Source: Rotaria sordida | Taxonomy: Eukaryota > Rotifera > Eurotatoria > Philodinida > Philodinidae | Direction: 5' to 3' | Assembly (NCBI GenBank): GCA_905250125.1 | Contig: CAJNOL010000237.1 | Coordinates: 124,001 to 188,000 of the forward strand | Length of the DNA: 64,000 bases | Shown here: positions 1 to 25,663 of the stretch, one piece after another | How positions within the stretch are numbered: position 1 is the stretch's first letter | Layout of the letters: every line of letters begins with the position of its first letter | The notes under the pieces: generated by a model | The model's input: the letters and a program-made list of their open reading frames with translations, nothing else | What the model was told of the DNA's origin: nothing | The model's database searches: none | Position numbers and translations under genes: made by a program

Positions 1-143
1 ATCCTCAACCAAAAAAATACACTGATTGAAATATTCTATTTTTTCAATCAATGGACAGTAAATCCTCATACAAAAATAGCGTTAATTGGAATAAAATTTT
101 TCCAATCAATGGACAGTAAATCCGCGGACAGTAAATCGTGTAC
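1..143. mobile_element. Partial copy of a palindromic MITE (same family as 4038-4397)
   Basis: The stretch repeats the phrase CAATGGACAGTAAATCC twice and ends in CCGCGGACAGTAAATCGTGT. The element at 4038-4397 ends in CCGCGGAAAGTAAATCGTGT, differing by one base. Only the right arm is in the window; the left part would lie before position 1. I infer a Mutator-like MITE by analogy with the complete copy. No coding capacity. Confidence 0.55.
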
Positions 144-443
144 ACGAATTTAAAAAAGTAGCGAATCTTCAAGAAGGAGAACATTAGAAGTTATGCAAGA
201 TGTCTCGAACATATTGACACATCATCTTTGTTCTTATTTCTTTTTATTTTACTTGAAAATTATACTATAATGTATTTATTTATTTGAGATAATTAACTTC
301 CAAAAACATATTAATTAAATATCACAATATAAATAAAAATAACATATTCAATTTTTCTTACATAAAAACAAAATGTTTGATTAACCTGACTAGTCCCATA
401 TAGGAAAAACAAATATATAGAAGTATATGTTTTTTTTCTTTTC

Positions 444-2693
444 TCAAGCAACTAATGGTGTTCGTTCATTATATTCAGTATCATTTACAGAACTATCATA
501 TGGCAAAGAATTAGTTGATGATTGTATAATTATATCATGACGATTTCCACCAATATTCGTTTTCCATATACTTAAGGTCATTAGAATTGTTAATATAGCA
601 ACTCCACCAGGTATAAATGATAATATTTGTCTATAATATAATTCACAAATATCTGTTGCATCAGCTTTACATGGATTATATTGTTGTACAATAGCAATAA
701 CTATACCATTAGCAAGTTTATCTGCAAATGACATTATTCCATAAACGAATGCTCCACATTCAGTATTTAAACCAATTAAATCCGATGTAAGAGAAAATGA
801 ACATATATTTGTTGTTGATGTTCCAATACCAAGTAAAACACAAGCAATTGTTAATGTTACTTCAATTCTAACATGTGGTTGTATTTGAAAAATAAACCAA
901 AATAATATTGTACTAGCTATGACAAATACAAGACCAATAGTCATTGTTACTTTTCGACCTAAACGTTTATTTATTGCACGCATAGGAAATGATGCAAGTA
1001 AACCACTAACATAAGAACATAATGGAGCAAGAGCAACATATACTCGATTAAGTGTTGAGATTGTATCAATTATATACAATGGTAGAAATACCTAAAATAA
1101 AAATTTATAATCATATGTGAAACTAATCTTTTTTTTTTGCTCGACTAACAGAAATTATCAATAGAGAAATTTATTACTAATAGAGATGTATAAAACTAAC
1201 AACAAAAGTTTATTATAATTAAAATCACAAAAGAAGAAACTAGCAAAAATTTAGTTTCATTCATATTTAGTCACAATATGTATGAATAAGAACTTTAATC
1301 TTAATGTATATCTATAATCCTATTTAAACTTGCAGCAGTTTCATAATGATATAAAAAAAACATTAGATCAAATTTCAACTCATTATACATGTCCTAAAGA
1401 CATTCAATAAAGTCTGTTTGATATTTTCAGTTAGTCAAGTCTGATCGTTGCTGATGTGAAGATGTAGCTTAAAATATATGCGAATTGTTGAATATGTAAT
1501 ATAATATGATAAAACTTAGAGTTACTATAAAACATAAATATATTGCTATTTTATTTTCTCTTCGTACATTCACGTTTATCTTGGAAATTTTTTTTATTAT
1601 ATAAATAAATTGACAATAAATTCGCTTATAGTTCTATTTCATTTTCTTGAAATCTATACAACTTGTAAATAGATTCCTATTCTATAAGTCTACAAAGCTT
1701 ATGATATCTGTAAGTGCCTATAAATTAAACTATTATAGATTGACCTTTTTGTTTTTAAATTCTGTGTATTCTTTTTCTTTTTACCTGTGTAATATTAAGA
1801 ATAAGACGTGTAAACATCCAAATAAGTGCACATTGATAAAATTCTCGTTCACGTAAAAATTTTTTCCATGTCATTCGTCTTAATCTTCCACTAGAAGTTA
1901 TAGATAATTGTAAACGATGTGCTGATTCTTCAGCTGGTAATTCTGATTCGTTTAAACCAACATGAAATATAATCATACAAAGAAGACCAGTACCAATAAC
2001 AGTAAATGTTAATGTACGAAATATAGGTGCATCTTCTGGTGTTATATCCGTTTTATCACGACTAGAATGAACACCTAATAAAATACTTGCTATTCCATAA
2101 ACAAATATATTTGATGCTACTGTCCAAGCATAACGATATGAATTAAGTGCAACACGTTCACCGTCTTTATGTGTTAAATCATTAATCATTGCTCTAAATA
2201 AAAATAAAACTCAATTTTTGTTTTTCTTTCTTCTTCTTCTGAATATAAAAAAGCAAATAACTTACAAATGCGAAATTTGTGAACATGACCAACCAAATTG
2301 AAAAATAATAATAAACATTGCATAATAAAAAAATTGTGCCCATAAATCACTATATGCACATTTAATACATAAATTAAAACAAAATGGAAATGAACCAAGT
2401 ACACAAATAACACCAATAAAATGCCAAGTTTTTCTTCGACCATAACCAAATAAACCTTTACGTGCTCGATCAGATTCAAAACCAACAAATGTTGTTGCTA
2501 AAGCATCAGCTACTTGTCCAATTAAAAGTAAATAACCTGCAGATGCATTTGTAAAATTCACAATACGATGATAGAAAACTAATAAATAAGAAAACCACAT
2601 TGATGCTGTAAGATCATTTAAAACATGACCAACACTATAAGCAAATTTTCCTTTTTTTGAAACAACATCTGGTTGTGATACAATTGGTTCCAT
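444..2693 (-). CDS. MFSD12: MFSD12-like major facilitator superfamily transporter, 3 exons, 494 aa
   Basis: Coding exons on the minus strand are 2266-2693, 1785-2193 and 444-1091. The two introns are 72 and 693 nt with GT/AG ends (donors CATTT|GTAAG and ACACAG|GTAA), and the phases join exactly to give 494 aa, close to vertebrate MFSD12 (about 480 aa). The first exon carries the family signature GHVLNDLTASMWFSYLLVF followed by GQVADALATTFVGFESDRAR and GRRKTWH, and ends QFGWSCSQISHL; exon 2 continues AMINDLTHKDGERVALNSYR. This is the MFSD12 pattern of N-terminal helices, cytoplasmic loops and the conserved QISHL segment. Several hydrophobic segments fit a 12-helix MFS fold. Vertebrate MFSD12 acts in lysosome/melanosome membranes and is needed for cystine import; substrate and location here are inferred. 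The ATG at 2693 is the first in frame and starts just before the conserved region. Confidence 0.93.
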
Positions 2694-3674
2694 AAGAATT
2701 CAAAAAATTTTAATATAACTAAAATTAAATCAATAAATTTGTTATATTATTTTAAAGAAATAATATATACAAAAATAATTATTCTAGAATTTTATTATTC
2801 GTATTCTACTTGTTTCTTCTTCAATTTACCTTGTATTTAAAAACAAAGAAATCAAACACAAATATGTAAGAAAAGACAACGTGAGGAAGACAAAAAGAAA
2901 AAGATAAAATATAATAGTTGTTGTTTGAAAAGAAAAAAAATGAAGATTTGATAAGAATTCAACATTAGTCCAAGTTGATTTATATAATGTAAATATTGGA
3001 TTCTGACGAATTGCAAACAATGACGAAAAAAAGATATGCATTATCATTAATTCAAAACTGTAATTTTTTTAGTATTTAATTTTTACTCATTAACTTATGA
3101 CATAGATAAAAATTGAAATCGACTAATTTTATTTAGTCGAATTAAAAATTGTTAATAAAAAAAAAACGAACACTATTTAATAATCTATTTTATTGTCTTT
3201 ATTTTTCAAACAATCTTTAAAAATATTTTAACATAATTCCTATGAAATGTCAAATAACCTTAGTTATTAATCGAAGAATTTATTTAACAAATTGATTCAA
3301 GTCAACATTTTATATATTCGATATTCTGTTTGACTCATCAAGACATTTTATATCAACATCTTATAAGATAGTCATGATTTATAATAGGTCGTTTGCTTAA
3401 CATGTCTATGACAGATATTTCACTCTATACAGAAACATTTTTTTTCGTTCGTGTTTAGCAGAAAATGTAATAACAACTTTATCTTATCATTTAAGAGCAA
3501 AACAAAAAAAAAGACAAATACATAAACAATGCTCTAGAATATCAACGAAAAAACAAACTACGTCAATATGAATATATTTACAAGATTAAAAAAGTAACCT
3601 GAGAATATTTTGATTGTATTCTATTTTTCAATTAATTCTTATGCAATGTAAACAAACGATTTAATCATTAATTT

Positions 3675-3844
3675 CAGGGGTGGCCCGACTGGGGGTTGTG
3701 ACAACCCCCCCCAATAATCGAAAATTTTCGTTTTTCCCCAGTGGAGTCGAAAATTTTTCTTGCGTTCTATTAAAAAAAAATTATATTTCTATCTCAAAAG
3801 TCAGGGACAACCCCCTCAATGTTTGCTCTCTCCGGTCACCCCTG
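3675..3844. mobile_element. 170-bp hAT-type MITE with perfect 8-bp target-site duplication
   Basis: The element begins CAGGGGTGGCCCGACTGGGG and ends GGTCACCCCTG, giving terminal inverted repeats with the hAT-like start CAGGGGTG. It is flanked on both sides by the identical 8-mer ATTAATTT (3667-3674 and 3845-3852), the duplication length expected of hAT transposases. The GC-rich ends stand out from the AT-rich surroundings. It is too short to code for a transposase. Open frames across it are incidental. Confidence 0.85.
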
Positions 3845-4037
3845 ATTAATTTATATGAACTAGGATTTTGTATATCAAACAAAACAGCTAATATCAAAAA
3901 GCATACTTCAATAATTGACAACAGAATGTTTCTTTTTGTTTTTGATAAATTCATCAGATCAATATGCTTTAGAAAGATCGAAAAGAAAAATAGGGTATGA
4001 TGTCTAGTCTTCTCTTCACCTGCCATCCATCATGTTG

Positions 4038-4397
4038 GGATTACACGATTTACTTTCCGTAGAATTACTTTCCGTTGATTGTTTTCAGTATTAATTGAAT
4101 TTTTTTCACAAAAAATTATGATTTCTGACGCTGAGAATTTACTTTTCGTTGATTAGTTTGACGAAATGAAATGAGTATATCAGTCATATGACTGATATAC
4201 TCATTTCATTTCGTCAAACTAATCAACGGAAAGTAAATCTTTATACAAAAAAATCGTTAATTGGTAAATTACTTTTATGTAATCAACGGAAAGTAAATCC
4301 TCAGCGTCAGCAATCATAATTTTTTGTGAAAAAAATCCAATTAATACTGAAAACAATCAACGGGAAAGTAATTCCGCGGAAAGTAAATCGTGTACCC
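4038..4397. mobile_element. 360-bp fully palindromic MITE with 10-bp target-site duplication (Mutator-like)
   Basis: The whole element is one inverted repeat centred near 4190 on CATATG; the central arms (about 4150-4230) look perfect. The termini read GGATTACACGATTTACTTTC and, from the other end, GGGTACACGATTTACTTTCC. The 10-mer CATCATGTTG occurs immediately outside both ends (4028-4037 and 4398-4407). A 9-11 bp duplication with long inverted repeats fits Mutator-like elements, but the superfamily is inferred. Internally the phrase GGAAAGTAAAT recurs several times. Confidence 0.8.
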
Positions 4398-4679
4398 CAT
4401 CATGTTGATATCACTTGTTTCCAATATGTTTCCCTTTTGATATTGTCCTTTCTACGATCAACTATCAGATGCACTGCGTGTCATTGTACGACGAGATAGG
4501 TCATATTAATATCCAATGATAAGATTTTAAATAAACAGAACAAAAAGATGATTAGATGTACAAATAAAATTGACTCATTCAGGTAATACAATAGATTTAT
4601 GTTTTTATCATATTATAATTACAAGACAAAAAATTCGCAATGTCATTGTTTGAATATGAATCAGTAGAAAAGTAGTTTC

Positions 4680-5192
4680 TTAAGGCGTCTTGCTGCCCCT
4701 CAAAAAAAGTCACTTTTCGTCAGAATGGTCAAAATTAAGGTAAATACATGAAAAAATGGTCCGTGATCTGATCTGTTATAAATGACAAAAATTTTTACTT
4801 TCGACACCTTGTTTTTTTCAAAAATTTTTGAAGACTTCTGTCATCCCCTGTTTTCTCCATTTATAAGTTCTTTATCGCGTAATCCAAATTTCTCTGTCGA
4901 TATTCATTCTATATATTTAATTTTCTTTTATTTGAAAGAGCATGTCAAGACAGTGTAGTACAGAGTCCTTTTTTTTTTTTGATTAAGCTTTACTTTTACT
5001 ATATATACAAACATTTATATGATTATAGCCGCGATTTTTGACCCTTGTTTAGTCAATATCTCCCTCAAACGTCATGATATCGTGCTGAAAATTTTACCAT
5101 AGCTTCTTCATTACAGTCCTAACATATCCTGAAAAATTCATACCATTTGAACGTTCCTGGGCTGAGATCTGCTTTTTGAGAGTAGGTCTTAA
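4680..5192. mobile_element. TTAA-flanked non-autonomous element, copy 1
   Basis: The element starts TTAAGGCG and ends GGTCTTAA. Both ends carry a related inverted motif in which a C-rich stretch runs into CTCAAAAA. It shares long stretches with 28380-28891, for example AAAGTCACTTTTCGTCAG near the left end and GTCCGTGATCTRATCT. TTAA at both edges is the piggyBac target signature. No transposase is encoded. Confidence 0.65.
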
Positions 5193-6098
5193 ACTAGTGT
5201 CGAAAAAGGCGGAATATTTGAATGTTCAACAAGAATAATAATCCTTTTTTATGATCGAATTCATTATAACATCAATGATTTATTCATATTATTATTGTTG
5301 ACATAGTGATTCTATCATTTGACGTGTATTAATTCTTGCTAATATCTTCTTCTATTTTGTGGTTAGGAATATTTTTTTTATTTTGCAATAGAAAATATTT
5401 TCTTTCAAATATTATTTAGAAGAAAATTGATAATTATTATCTTGTTATGTTTATTTGTCTAATAATCATCATCTTTCATTTTTTGAAATGAAACAAAGAT
5501 AAATCTGTTACTAGCATTTCAACATCGGTTTTCTTTTTCATATTGAAAGAAAGACTTCAAACAAAGAACATCTAGAACAATATATTCTTTCCTTTTGTTT
5601 TTCAATGAATGCTTAATTATTTGTTTGATAAGTGCCTATCTATTGATTCATATGAAAATGTTGATATATGAGCTTATAATATATGAACAAAGAAAATAAA
5701 TTGAAATTATAATCGTATTAAAATTTCTAATTATATTCGTCTATTGATAAAAGTTACTCATTTACGATGTTGATTTTATTCGAATTGATTAAAATATATA
5801 TTGAACAAAAAAATTTTTTTTTGTTTTTAATTTTTATTTTTCACATGTTTATTGCAGTAATGTCATAATTGTTTTATAATGGAAATCGAATGACCGGGAA
5901 AGCTTTTTTTTTTCTTTTTTTGTATAAATAATTATATATATATATACATATATGCACAAAGAAATTGTCTTCTTATCGTTAATTCATTAGAAGCGATTGA
6001 AGAAGATCAAACAAAAGAGATAAAAATATAAATAAAAAAAAAGAAAAGAAAAAGAATGATGAAACTACTGTTTCTACAATGTTTAATTTAATTGAATT

Positions 6099-19385
<13,287 letters not shown>

Positions 19386-21248
19386 CTATATGAACAAAAA
19401 CAAAATATATATATATATCAAATAAATTTTGTTTTGTTATTTTCATGATTTTTTTTTCTATCGAACCTATTTCGATACATTTATGACAACTCTCATTGGA
19501 TTTAATTCATGATGATCGATGTTAATAGAATTTCTCGTATGATAGATAGACGAAGAATGACAAAAGAATAAGACAATAAACAATAATAAATCTAGAAAGA
19601 AACAAAGAAAAAATAGAGATAAGAATAGTGTGATATATTCTAAAATCGGTTTTTTCTTTTTTTTTATCTATTCTTCATAATAAAATCACTACTTGACAAG
19701 TCTATAATTATCGCCTTTTATGTTATAAAGATAGCATTAAATTAAATATTCCTTTTAGTTCAGAAAAAAAAAAAAACAAAAATCAAAAGCATATATATAT
19801 ATATATATATATCCATAAATATTTTCTTTTCTTTTCCTCTATATTCTTACGAATAAAATAATTGAATTGGTTATACTATATATTTTTTGTAATGCAATCG
19901 ACGAGAAAAAAAGAGAAGGAAAAACTATTTGTAGCAAATAAATAAGACCGTGATCGAGACAAACAACTGGATATGAAGTAGAAAAAAAAAATTCTTGTTG
20001 GTAGACTAAATTAACCAATAAACAACGACTAAAAGTTTTTTTTTTTGAATGAAATATTTTCTTTTATTTTTTCAAAATAGAATTTTTATGAAAATAAAAC
20101 AAAAAAAAACAATTAATTTCAATATTATAAATAAATAAATAAATAAATATATACTTATCAATTCAATTGATATCATGTTTTGTATAGTAACCAAAGGTAA
20201 TTATTGTTTTACCATAGAAAATCTAACTGTATTAAATGGTGCTCTCTAGAGAAAGAAAGTAAGTTATAATATGTGAGAAATATATCGTAAAAAGTGAAAC
20301 ACAACATGCTAAAATAAAAAAAAAGAAACAAATTGATTGAAAAAAAAATACCCGGAACGTCAAACTACAACTGAAGCAATGCGTGTGAAAAAAAAAAGCA
20401 AAATGTCATTTACTAGAACATGATATTGATCGAAAAGTTACTCATGAAGAACAAGTTCGTAATGATAATACAAGCAAAAAAAAAACATTAATGACCTTCA
20501 GCGTAAAGGTTACATTAAGAATAACTAGACGGGAAAAAAAGAAATTGACATATTTCAACTTTTGTTCAATCAAGCGAACAGATCTTTGTTTTTCTTTTGT
20601 GTTGACGAGAAAGATTTTTTTTTTTTCATATGAATAACATTAAAAACAAAAAATATTCCCTTGATTTCACTAATATGTTGTCAAGTAAGAAAAATGTATG
20701 TTGATCAATCATTTTTCACTTCTCACCAAAAGATAATAACAATAGTTAGTTTAAAAGTCAATGGTTACTATATAAGCTAATAAATCAGTGCTTCAAAAAT
20801 CTAATCGAATTATTGAACATGAAATTCAAATGTTTTAACTAATTAATGTCTGCGCTAGAATTAAAGATGAGTGGACATAAGCTCAATAATTCAACAATTA
20901 GCAATCTATGGTTTTCAGCAAATCTATAGAGAACAACAACGTCGGACATCTTTTTATTTGATACTATTTTTAAGAGAAAATTATGTTCTACTTCGATGTA
21001 ATTTTGATTTTGACATATTCTTCAGATGATTATCTTCTTCTATCTCAATATTGAACAAACTAAATTTCATATCTATTCAATCAAATTATATAGAATTCTA
21101 TTGATTTTTAGCAAATTTTCTTGAAACGAAACATTGATTTTCTCATAGAATTGGACAAGTGCGTACTCGTACTTGCCCAGCTCTGCTTTTTCGTGTTATT
21201 ATATTAATTAAATACTAAAAATGATCTATGAATTCCAGAAAATGTATA

Positions 21249-21862
21249 AAGGGTGTAACATAAATTCTAATTCTCTCATGAAATTTTTTTTTCTTACATG
21301 TTCCTAGAGTGAAAGATTTTCAGAAAAACTTGAGTCGTTCTATTGATTTTAATGTCACATAAAAAGTACTGCTCGAAAAGAGATTTATAAATCGAAATAC
21401 TTTTTATAAACAATAAAAACCATTCATCAATGTCCATGTATTTGTTCTCCATATTGATGTATTACTAGCTTCAGAATTTTTTCCATAATTTGTCGATAGT
21501 TTTCCGCATTGAACGTTCTCCGCTGTTGTTTTTACTCGATTTTCCTATTCTAATTCACTATCAAAATTTTTTTTTCCCTATTTATAATGACGTTGACAAA
21601 TAACAGAACGCAAGAGTTATATATAGTAAAATAGAACTTACTTGTAATGAATGTATGTGATGGAATGACTACAATTTTTCTCATTTATTATTATTCACAT
21701 AATATTTCAAAACTTCTTATGATTTTGATAATGTTTATATCTTTGTAACAATACTCAAATTCTAGTGTACAGTAGATCTAGACATCTAGTATATACATTA
21801 TAAATATTAGCCTCTTTCATTCTAGGAACATGTAAGAAAATAAATATCTATGTTACACCCTT
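21249..21862. mobile_element. 614-bp MITE with TA duplication (Tc1/mariner-like)
   Basis: The termini are AAGGGTGTAACATAAATTC on the left and, read from the right on the other strand, AAGGGTGTAACATAGATA. The inverted repeats extend about 60 bp through CTTACATGTTCCTAGA. TA flanks both ends. It has no transposase, so it depends on an autonomous relative. The superfamily call rests on the TA duplication and the terminal sequence type. Confidence 0.75.
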
Positions 21863-23438
21863 TATATCTTACTATTGATTTTATTGTTTACACCTTAAAT
21901 ATGTAGCAATACTGTTTGAATTGAATAATTAAAGCATTTTGATAATACATTGTATCAATTTGTTGTTTGAAATCCATAGCCAACATCTAATAAGTGCATG
22001 ATGTAGGATGATCAAGAGTTTTTCCACACTGTAACAATTTCTCAATTGAAATTTTTTCATATTTTACAGTAAGAGTAAAATGCAATATAATTTATCGTTA
22101 TTGATTACTATCAGCAGGTAATTTTTTTTTGAAATAATCAAAACTCAATTTATGAAGATATTTATCACCGTCCTTTTCGATGAAATATTCGTTAAAACTA
22201 ATTTTAAATACGTGTTTTAAGATAATTGACATCGATAAGAGAATTAAATTTGAATAATAAAACTTGTGAATGAAAAGTATTACGTTTAGCTTTTTTCTCA
22301 TATATTCAGAAGAAAAATTAAAACAGAGATTTAAACACTGATTTATTTTTTTAGCAAAGTACAATCAATTATTGAATGGATACTATGAAAGAATAATATA
22401 ATATCAAATACTTATTGACAAATCAACAGAAGTCTCTAACTATTGAAATTCAATTATTCTTAGAAAATTTATAAAGCATATGGATATTGATCATCTTCTC
22501 CGTCATGAATGCAAGTTGATTACCAAAACTTAATGGAAAGAATATTCATGCAATATATCAGTTGTAATTTTGCCGCGAATAGTAAAGATAACAATCGAGT
22601 TGTCTTAATATAATTAGAGAATTTAGTCTGAACTTTTCGATGAAAACTTGTCCGAATGTATATCATTCGATGTCACAACAAAAACAAAAACAAGGAGTTC
22701 AACTTTCCAACATTAAAATTATTTCAAATTTCTTATTTTGTTGAACAAATAATTTACAATTATACATTTCCCTAGATATAAATTTATCTAGTAGACTATA
22801 TTAGTGTTATTCATTGTTGCTGCAAATGTTTATATGATCATCTCGTACTAAATCTATGAACTAAAATATTTGCAAAAACAAAATTATTATTCATTAAAAA
22901 CTCAACAATCAATCGAGACTCATGTTGTCTAAAAAAATTTTTCGAATGCTTCTTCCATTACAATATGTTAGTTGCAATTTTGAAAAAAAGCTGTTAGCGC
23001 AATTCTTGCGAGATTAAAATAGAAAATACAACGAAGTTGTATTTGCTAATCATATGAAGATTGTTTTATTCTATCTATTTTGGAATACATTTCATCACTG
23101 TCTTTTTATTTAATCCTTCGAACATATAATAAGGAAGTAATAACAAGACATTATCGATATACGGTCTGTGGGGAAAGGAGGCGGTCAAAATTTTTACACC
23201 TATACTTCAACACTCCCTTCAGATCATCATTCGCATAAGTGTTGTATTTCACACTTTACTAGAAAAAAAATATTTTGCTTATGTGTTTCCATATTATTGA
23301 AATTTCATTTTTTCTTGTTCTCGACTTCTGATATTTTTTTATTACACATAAATGTGGGAGTCGACAGTATTCGAATGAAAAATGTTAGAAGCCTAACTTT
23401 TTCATTCACAAATAGAGTAAAATATGTACTTTGAAATA

Positions 23439-24333
23439 CAGGGTGGTCCAAAAGTCAAGCATCAAACAAAAAAATTGAATATCTCCATTACAACTCAAGC
23501 AAACGAGCTGAATTTTTTATCAACGATAGAGCCATGTTCAAGGTTTATATTCATAAAGACATGCCTAGAGAGACCTTTTGTTAAGTATCATTAATGACCT
23601 CAGCAAGAAAATTTTTAATTTTTCACAGATAGAAAGAAAAACAGTATACTAAACAGAGGGTCTCTTTAGACATGTCTTTATGCATATGAAGTTTGAACAT
23701 GGCACTATTATTGGTAAAAAAATCAGCTCGTTTGCTCGAGCTGTAATGGAGATATTCAATTTTTATTTTGGTAAACTGACTTTTGGGCCACCCTGAATTT
23801 GGCTCAAAACTCATGATATCAAGAAAAAATTAAATATCTCCGCTACGGCTCGAGCAAACGAGCTGATTTTTTTACCAATAATAGAAGCATGGTCACACTT
23901 TAAATCCATACGCACAATATTAGAGAGAGCCTTTATAAAGTACCACTAATGACCCCAACAAAATAATTTTACTTTTTCATAGATAGGATAGAAAAGAATA
24001 TACTTAACAAAGGGCTTCTCTAGGCATGTCTTTATGGATATGAAGCTTGAACATACTTCTATCATTGATAAAAGAATCGGCTCGTTAACTCGAGCCATAG
24101 TGGAGATATTCAATTTTTTTCGACAAAGTAACTTTTTTTTCTAACTGTAAAAAAGTAAATATTTCTTGTTGAGGTCAATAATGATACTTAATAAAGGATC
24201 TCTCTAGGCATGTCTTTATGAATATAAACCTTGAACATGGCTCTATCGTTGATAAAAAATTCAGCTAGTTTGCTTGAGTTGTAATGGAGATATTCAATTT
24301 TTTTGTTTGGTGCGTGACTTTTGGACCACCCTG
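23439..24333. mobile_element. Compound Tc1/mariner-type MITE built from about five copies of one arm
   Basis: Outer ends are CAGGGTGGTCCAAAAGTCA and its inverse TGACTTTTGGACCACCCTG, each next to TA. An internal end, TTTTGGGCCACCCTG, at 23781-23795 shows that 23439-23795 is itself a complete palindromic unit. To its right, three more arms follow, one in forward and two in reverse orientation. Each arm contains the phrases AAACGAGCTGA, AGCCATGTTCAAG-like, and GACATGCCTAGAGA-like. This looks like nested or tandem insertion of one palindromic family. Confidence 0.78.
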
Positions 24334-25131
24334 TATATATTCAAAATAAAATTTACGAAGGTAAAATAAGGAATTTGTTCTGAAAACTATTCAGACGAAA
24401 GTCTCAGGGAGACTATCTTATGCACAAAATGACAGAAGTTTTCTGTTGAATACCTCTGAAATATGTATGTTTTACACGATATCAATGGATAACCACTTGA
24501 AGTCTGAAAAATGTATATCTCAGAAACACTCGATTGAAAACTTCTAAAATTTTGTGCATACGCTAATCTTGCTGAAACCTTCATTTGGGCAAAGTTTTCA
24601 AGTCAAAACTTAGCAATAGGATTTTATCGAAAAATTGAATTCATACAGGGAAGATTCACTAAAAAATCAATATCTCGACCAAATCTTAATGTCAGTACGA
24701 ATCGTTTGGAAGGTATTCTAATCTATCGATTCCCTACAACTGAACACAATATGAACTCAAAAGCTTTTAATTATCTCGGAACTTTCTCTTGTTAGTCAGA
24801 TGAATATATATATATATGTATGTTATTTTTTCCATCAAGATGGGGATAGTTATAACATTATTTTTATTGATTAATTCTTTAGAATAAAGTACCAATAGAT
24901 TCTTTGTTGTTTATGGAAACGAGATATCTATTTATACTTTGTTTCAGATTTCAAAAAAAAAAAGTCTATTCCATTATGATTGATAAAATAAATTGTTGTG
25001 TTTTTGGTATAAGTACATCTATTTGTTATAAAAAAAAAAACAAAGTCAAAGTATACAAATGTTCGATCTATGAGGATGAAAAACAAACAGGACAATCGAA
25101 GGGAAAAAATGTTCTATATATATATCTTTTT

Positions 25132-25302
25132 TTACCAGTTGGGTTCTTTCATTCCACCAACTAATTGACTTCGATTACGAAAATAATCTTGTCGAAGATT
25201 TTCATGTTTATGAACGAATATTGAATAAGCAATAAATGGAAATATATACCAACGTTTAATGCATACTTCTTTTAACCAAAAACGAGTTACTTCGAATGCC
25301 AT
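25132..25302 (-). CDS. NDUFB1: NDUFB1-like respiratory complex I accessory subunit, 56 aa
   Basis: A 56-codon frame from ATG 25302 to TAA 25132 reads MAFEVTRFWLKEV, then a hydrophobic segment (YIFPFIAYSIFV, about residues 19-30), then HKHENLRQDYFRNRSQL and a short tail ending EPNW. NDUFB1 (MNLL) is about 58 aa with one membrane helix followed by a charged YLDRKxDExLxxFRNKSxL segment; the FRNRSQL match, the length and the C-terminal Trp support the call. It would sit in the mitochondrial inner membrane as part of complex I. The gene is divergent from ZFPL1 with 361 bp between start codons. An ATG followed by a GTAAGT donor lies upstream near 25410 and may mark a leader exon. The short length limits confidence. 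Confidence 0.6.
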   Translation of the reverse strand: MAFEVTRFWLKEVCIKRWYIFPFIAYSIFVHKHENLRQDYFRNRSQLVGGMKEPNW

Positions 25303-25663
25303 TTGAAATTTTGGTTTTTTTCTTAAATAATGTGGGAAATTTATTGAAGAACCAAGATCAATCGTAAACAGATAGATCGACGTGTTAATTTGTCGTTGTT
25401 ACTTACGATGAGTCATCGACTTTTATTGATGATTTGATATGATTGGATCGATTTTTTTAACTTGTTAAAAATTATTTTTAAAAATAAAATTTTATAAATA
25501 TTTATTTTTGATTTTTTTCTTAAAATTTTCTATCGAATATTTTAATTGGTTTATTATCAATCCGATAAATACCCATTTCAATCCAATAACAACGTATCAA
25601 TTAAGTATGTTCTAAATTGTGCATCTTTTTTTTTTTTTTGTTTTCTTCTTCAACAACTAAATC
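25303..25663. promoter_or_regulatory. Shared divergent promoter interval, NDUFB1-like / ZFPL1
   Basis: These 361 bp separate two divergent start codons and must hold both 5' UTRs and promoters. Toward ZFPL1 there is a T-tract (about 25627-25639) followed by TTTTCTTCTTCAACAAC and then the start codon. No TATA box could be assigned with confidence. Confidence 0.45.

Larger units (their letters stand above)
2694..6098. other. Intergenic region with three DNA-transposon derivatives
   Basis: This 3.4 kb lies between the 5' end of the MFSD12-like gene and the stop codon of the OXR1-like gene, both on the minus strand. Apart from the hAT-type MITE (3675-3844), the palindromic MITE (4038-4397) and the TTAA-flanked element (4680-5192), I see only AT-rich DNA with homopolymer runs and an AT microsatellite near 5930-5955. 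The promoter of the MFSD12-like gene should lie just above 2693, but no clear motif is visible. Confidence 0.6.
19386..25131. other. Gene-poor 5.7-kb stretch with two TA-flanked MITEs
   Basis: The promoter and any upstream non-coding or short coding exon of the OXR1-like gene must lie here or beyond, but I could not define one. Besides the MITEs at 21249-21862 and 23439-24333 it holds microsatellites (AT at about 19793-19811, AAAT at 20131-20150) and an inverted-repeat-like block at about 24360-24640. No other gene is supported. Confidence 0.5.

Noticed and set aside
2186..2488. 100-codon minus-strand frame
   Set aside because: Out-of-frame shadow of MFSD12 exon 1 that runs through the real splice donor at 2261-2265.
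3680..4000. 106-codon plus-strand frame
   Set aside because: It starts inside the hAT-type MITE (3675-3844) and runs into random AT-rich DNA, with no family resemblance.
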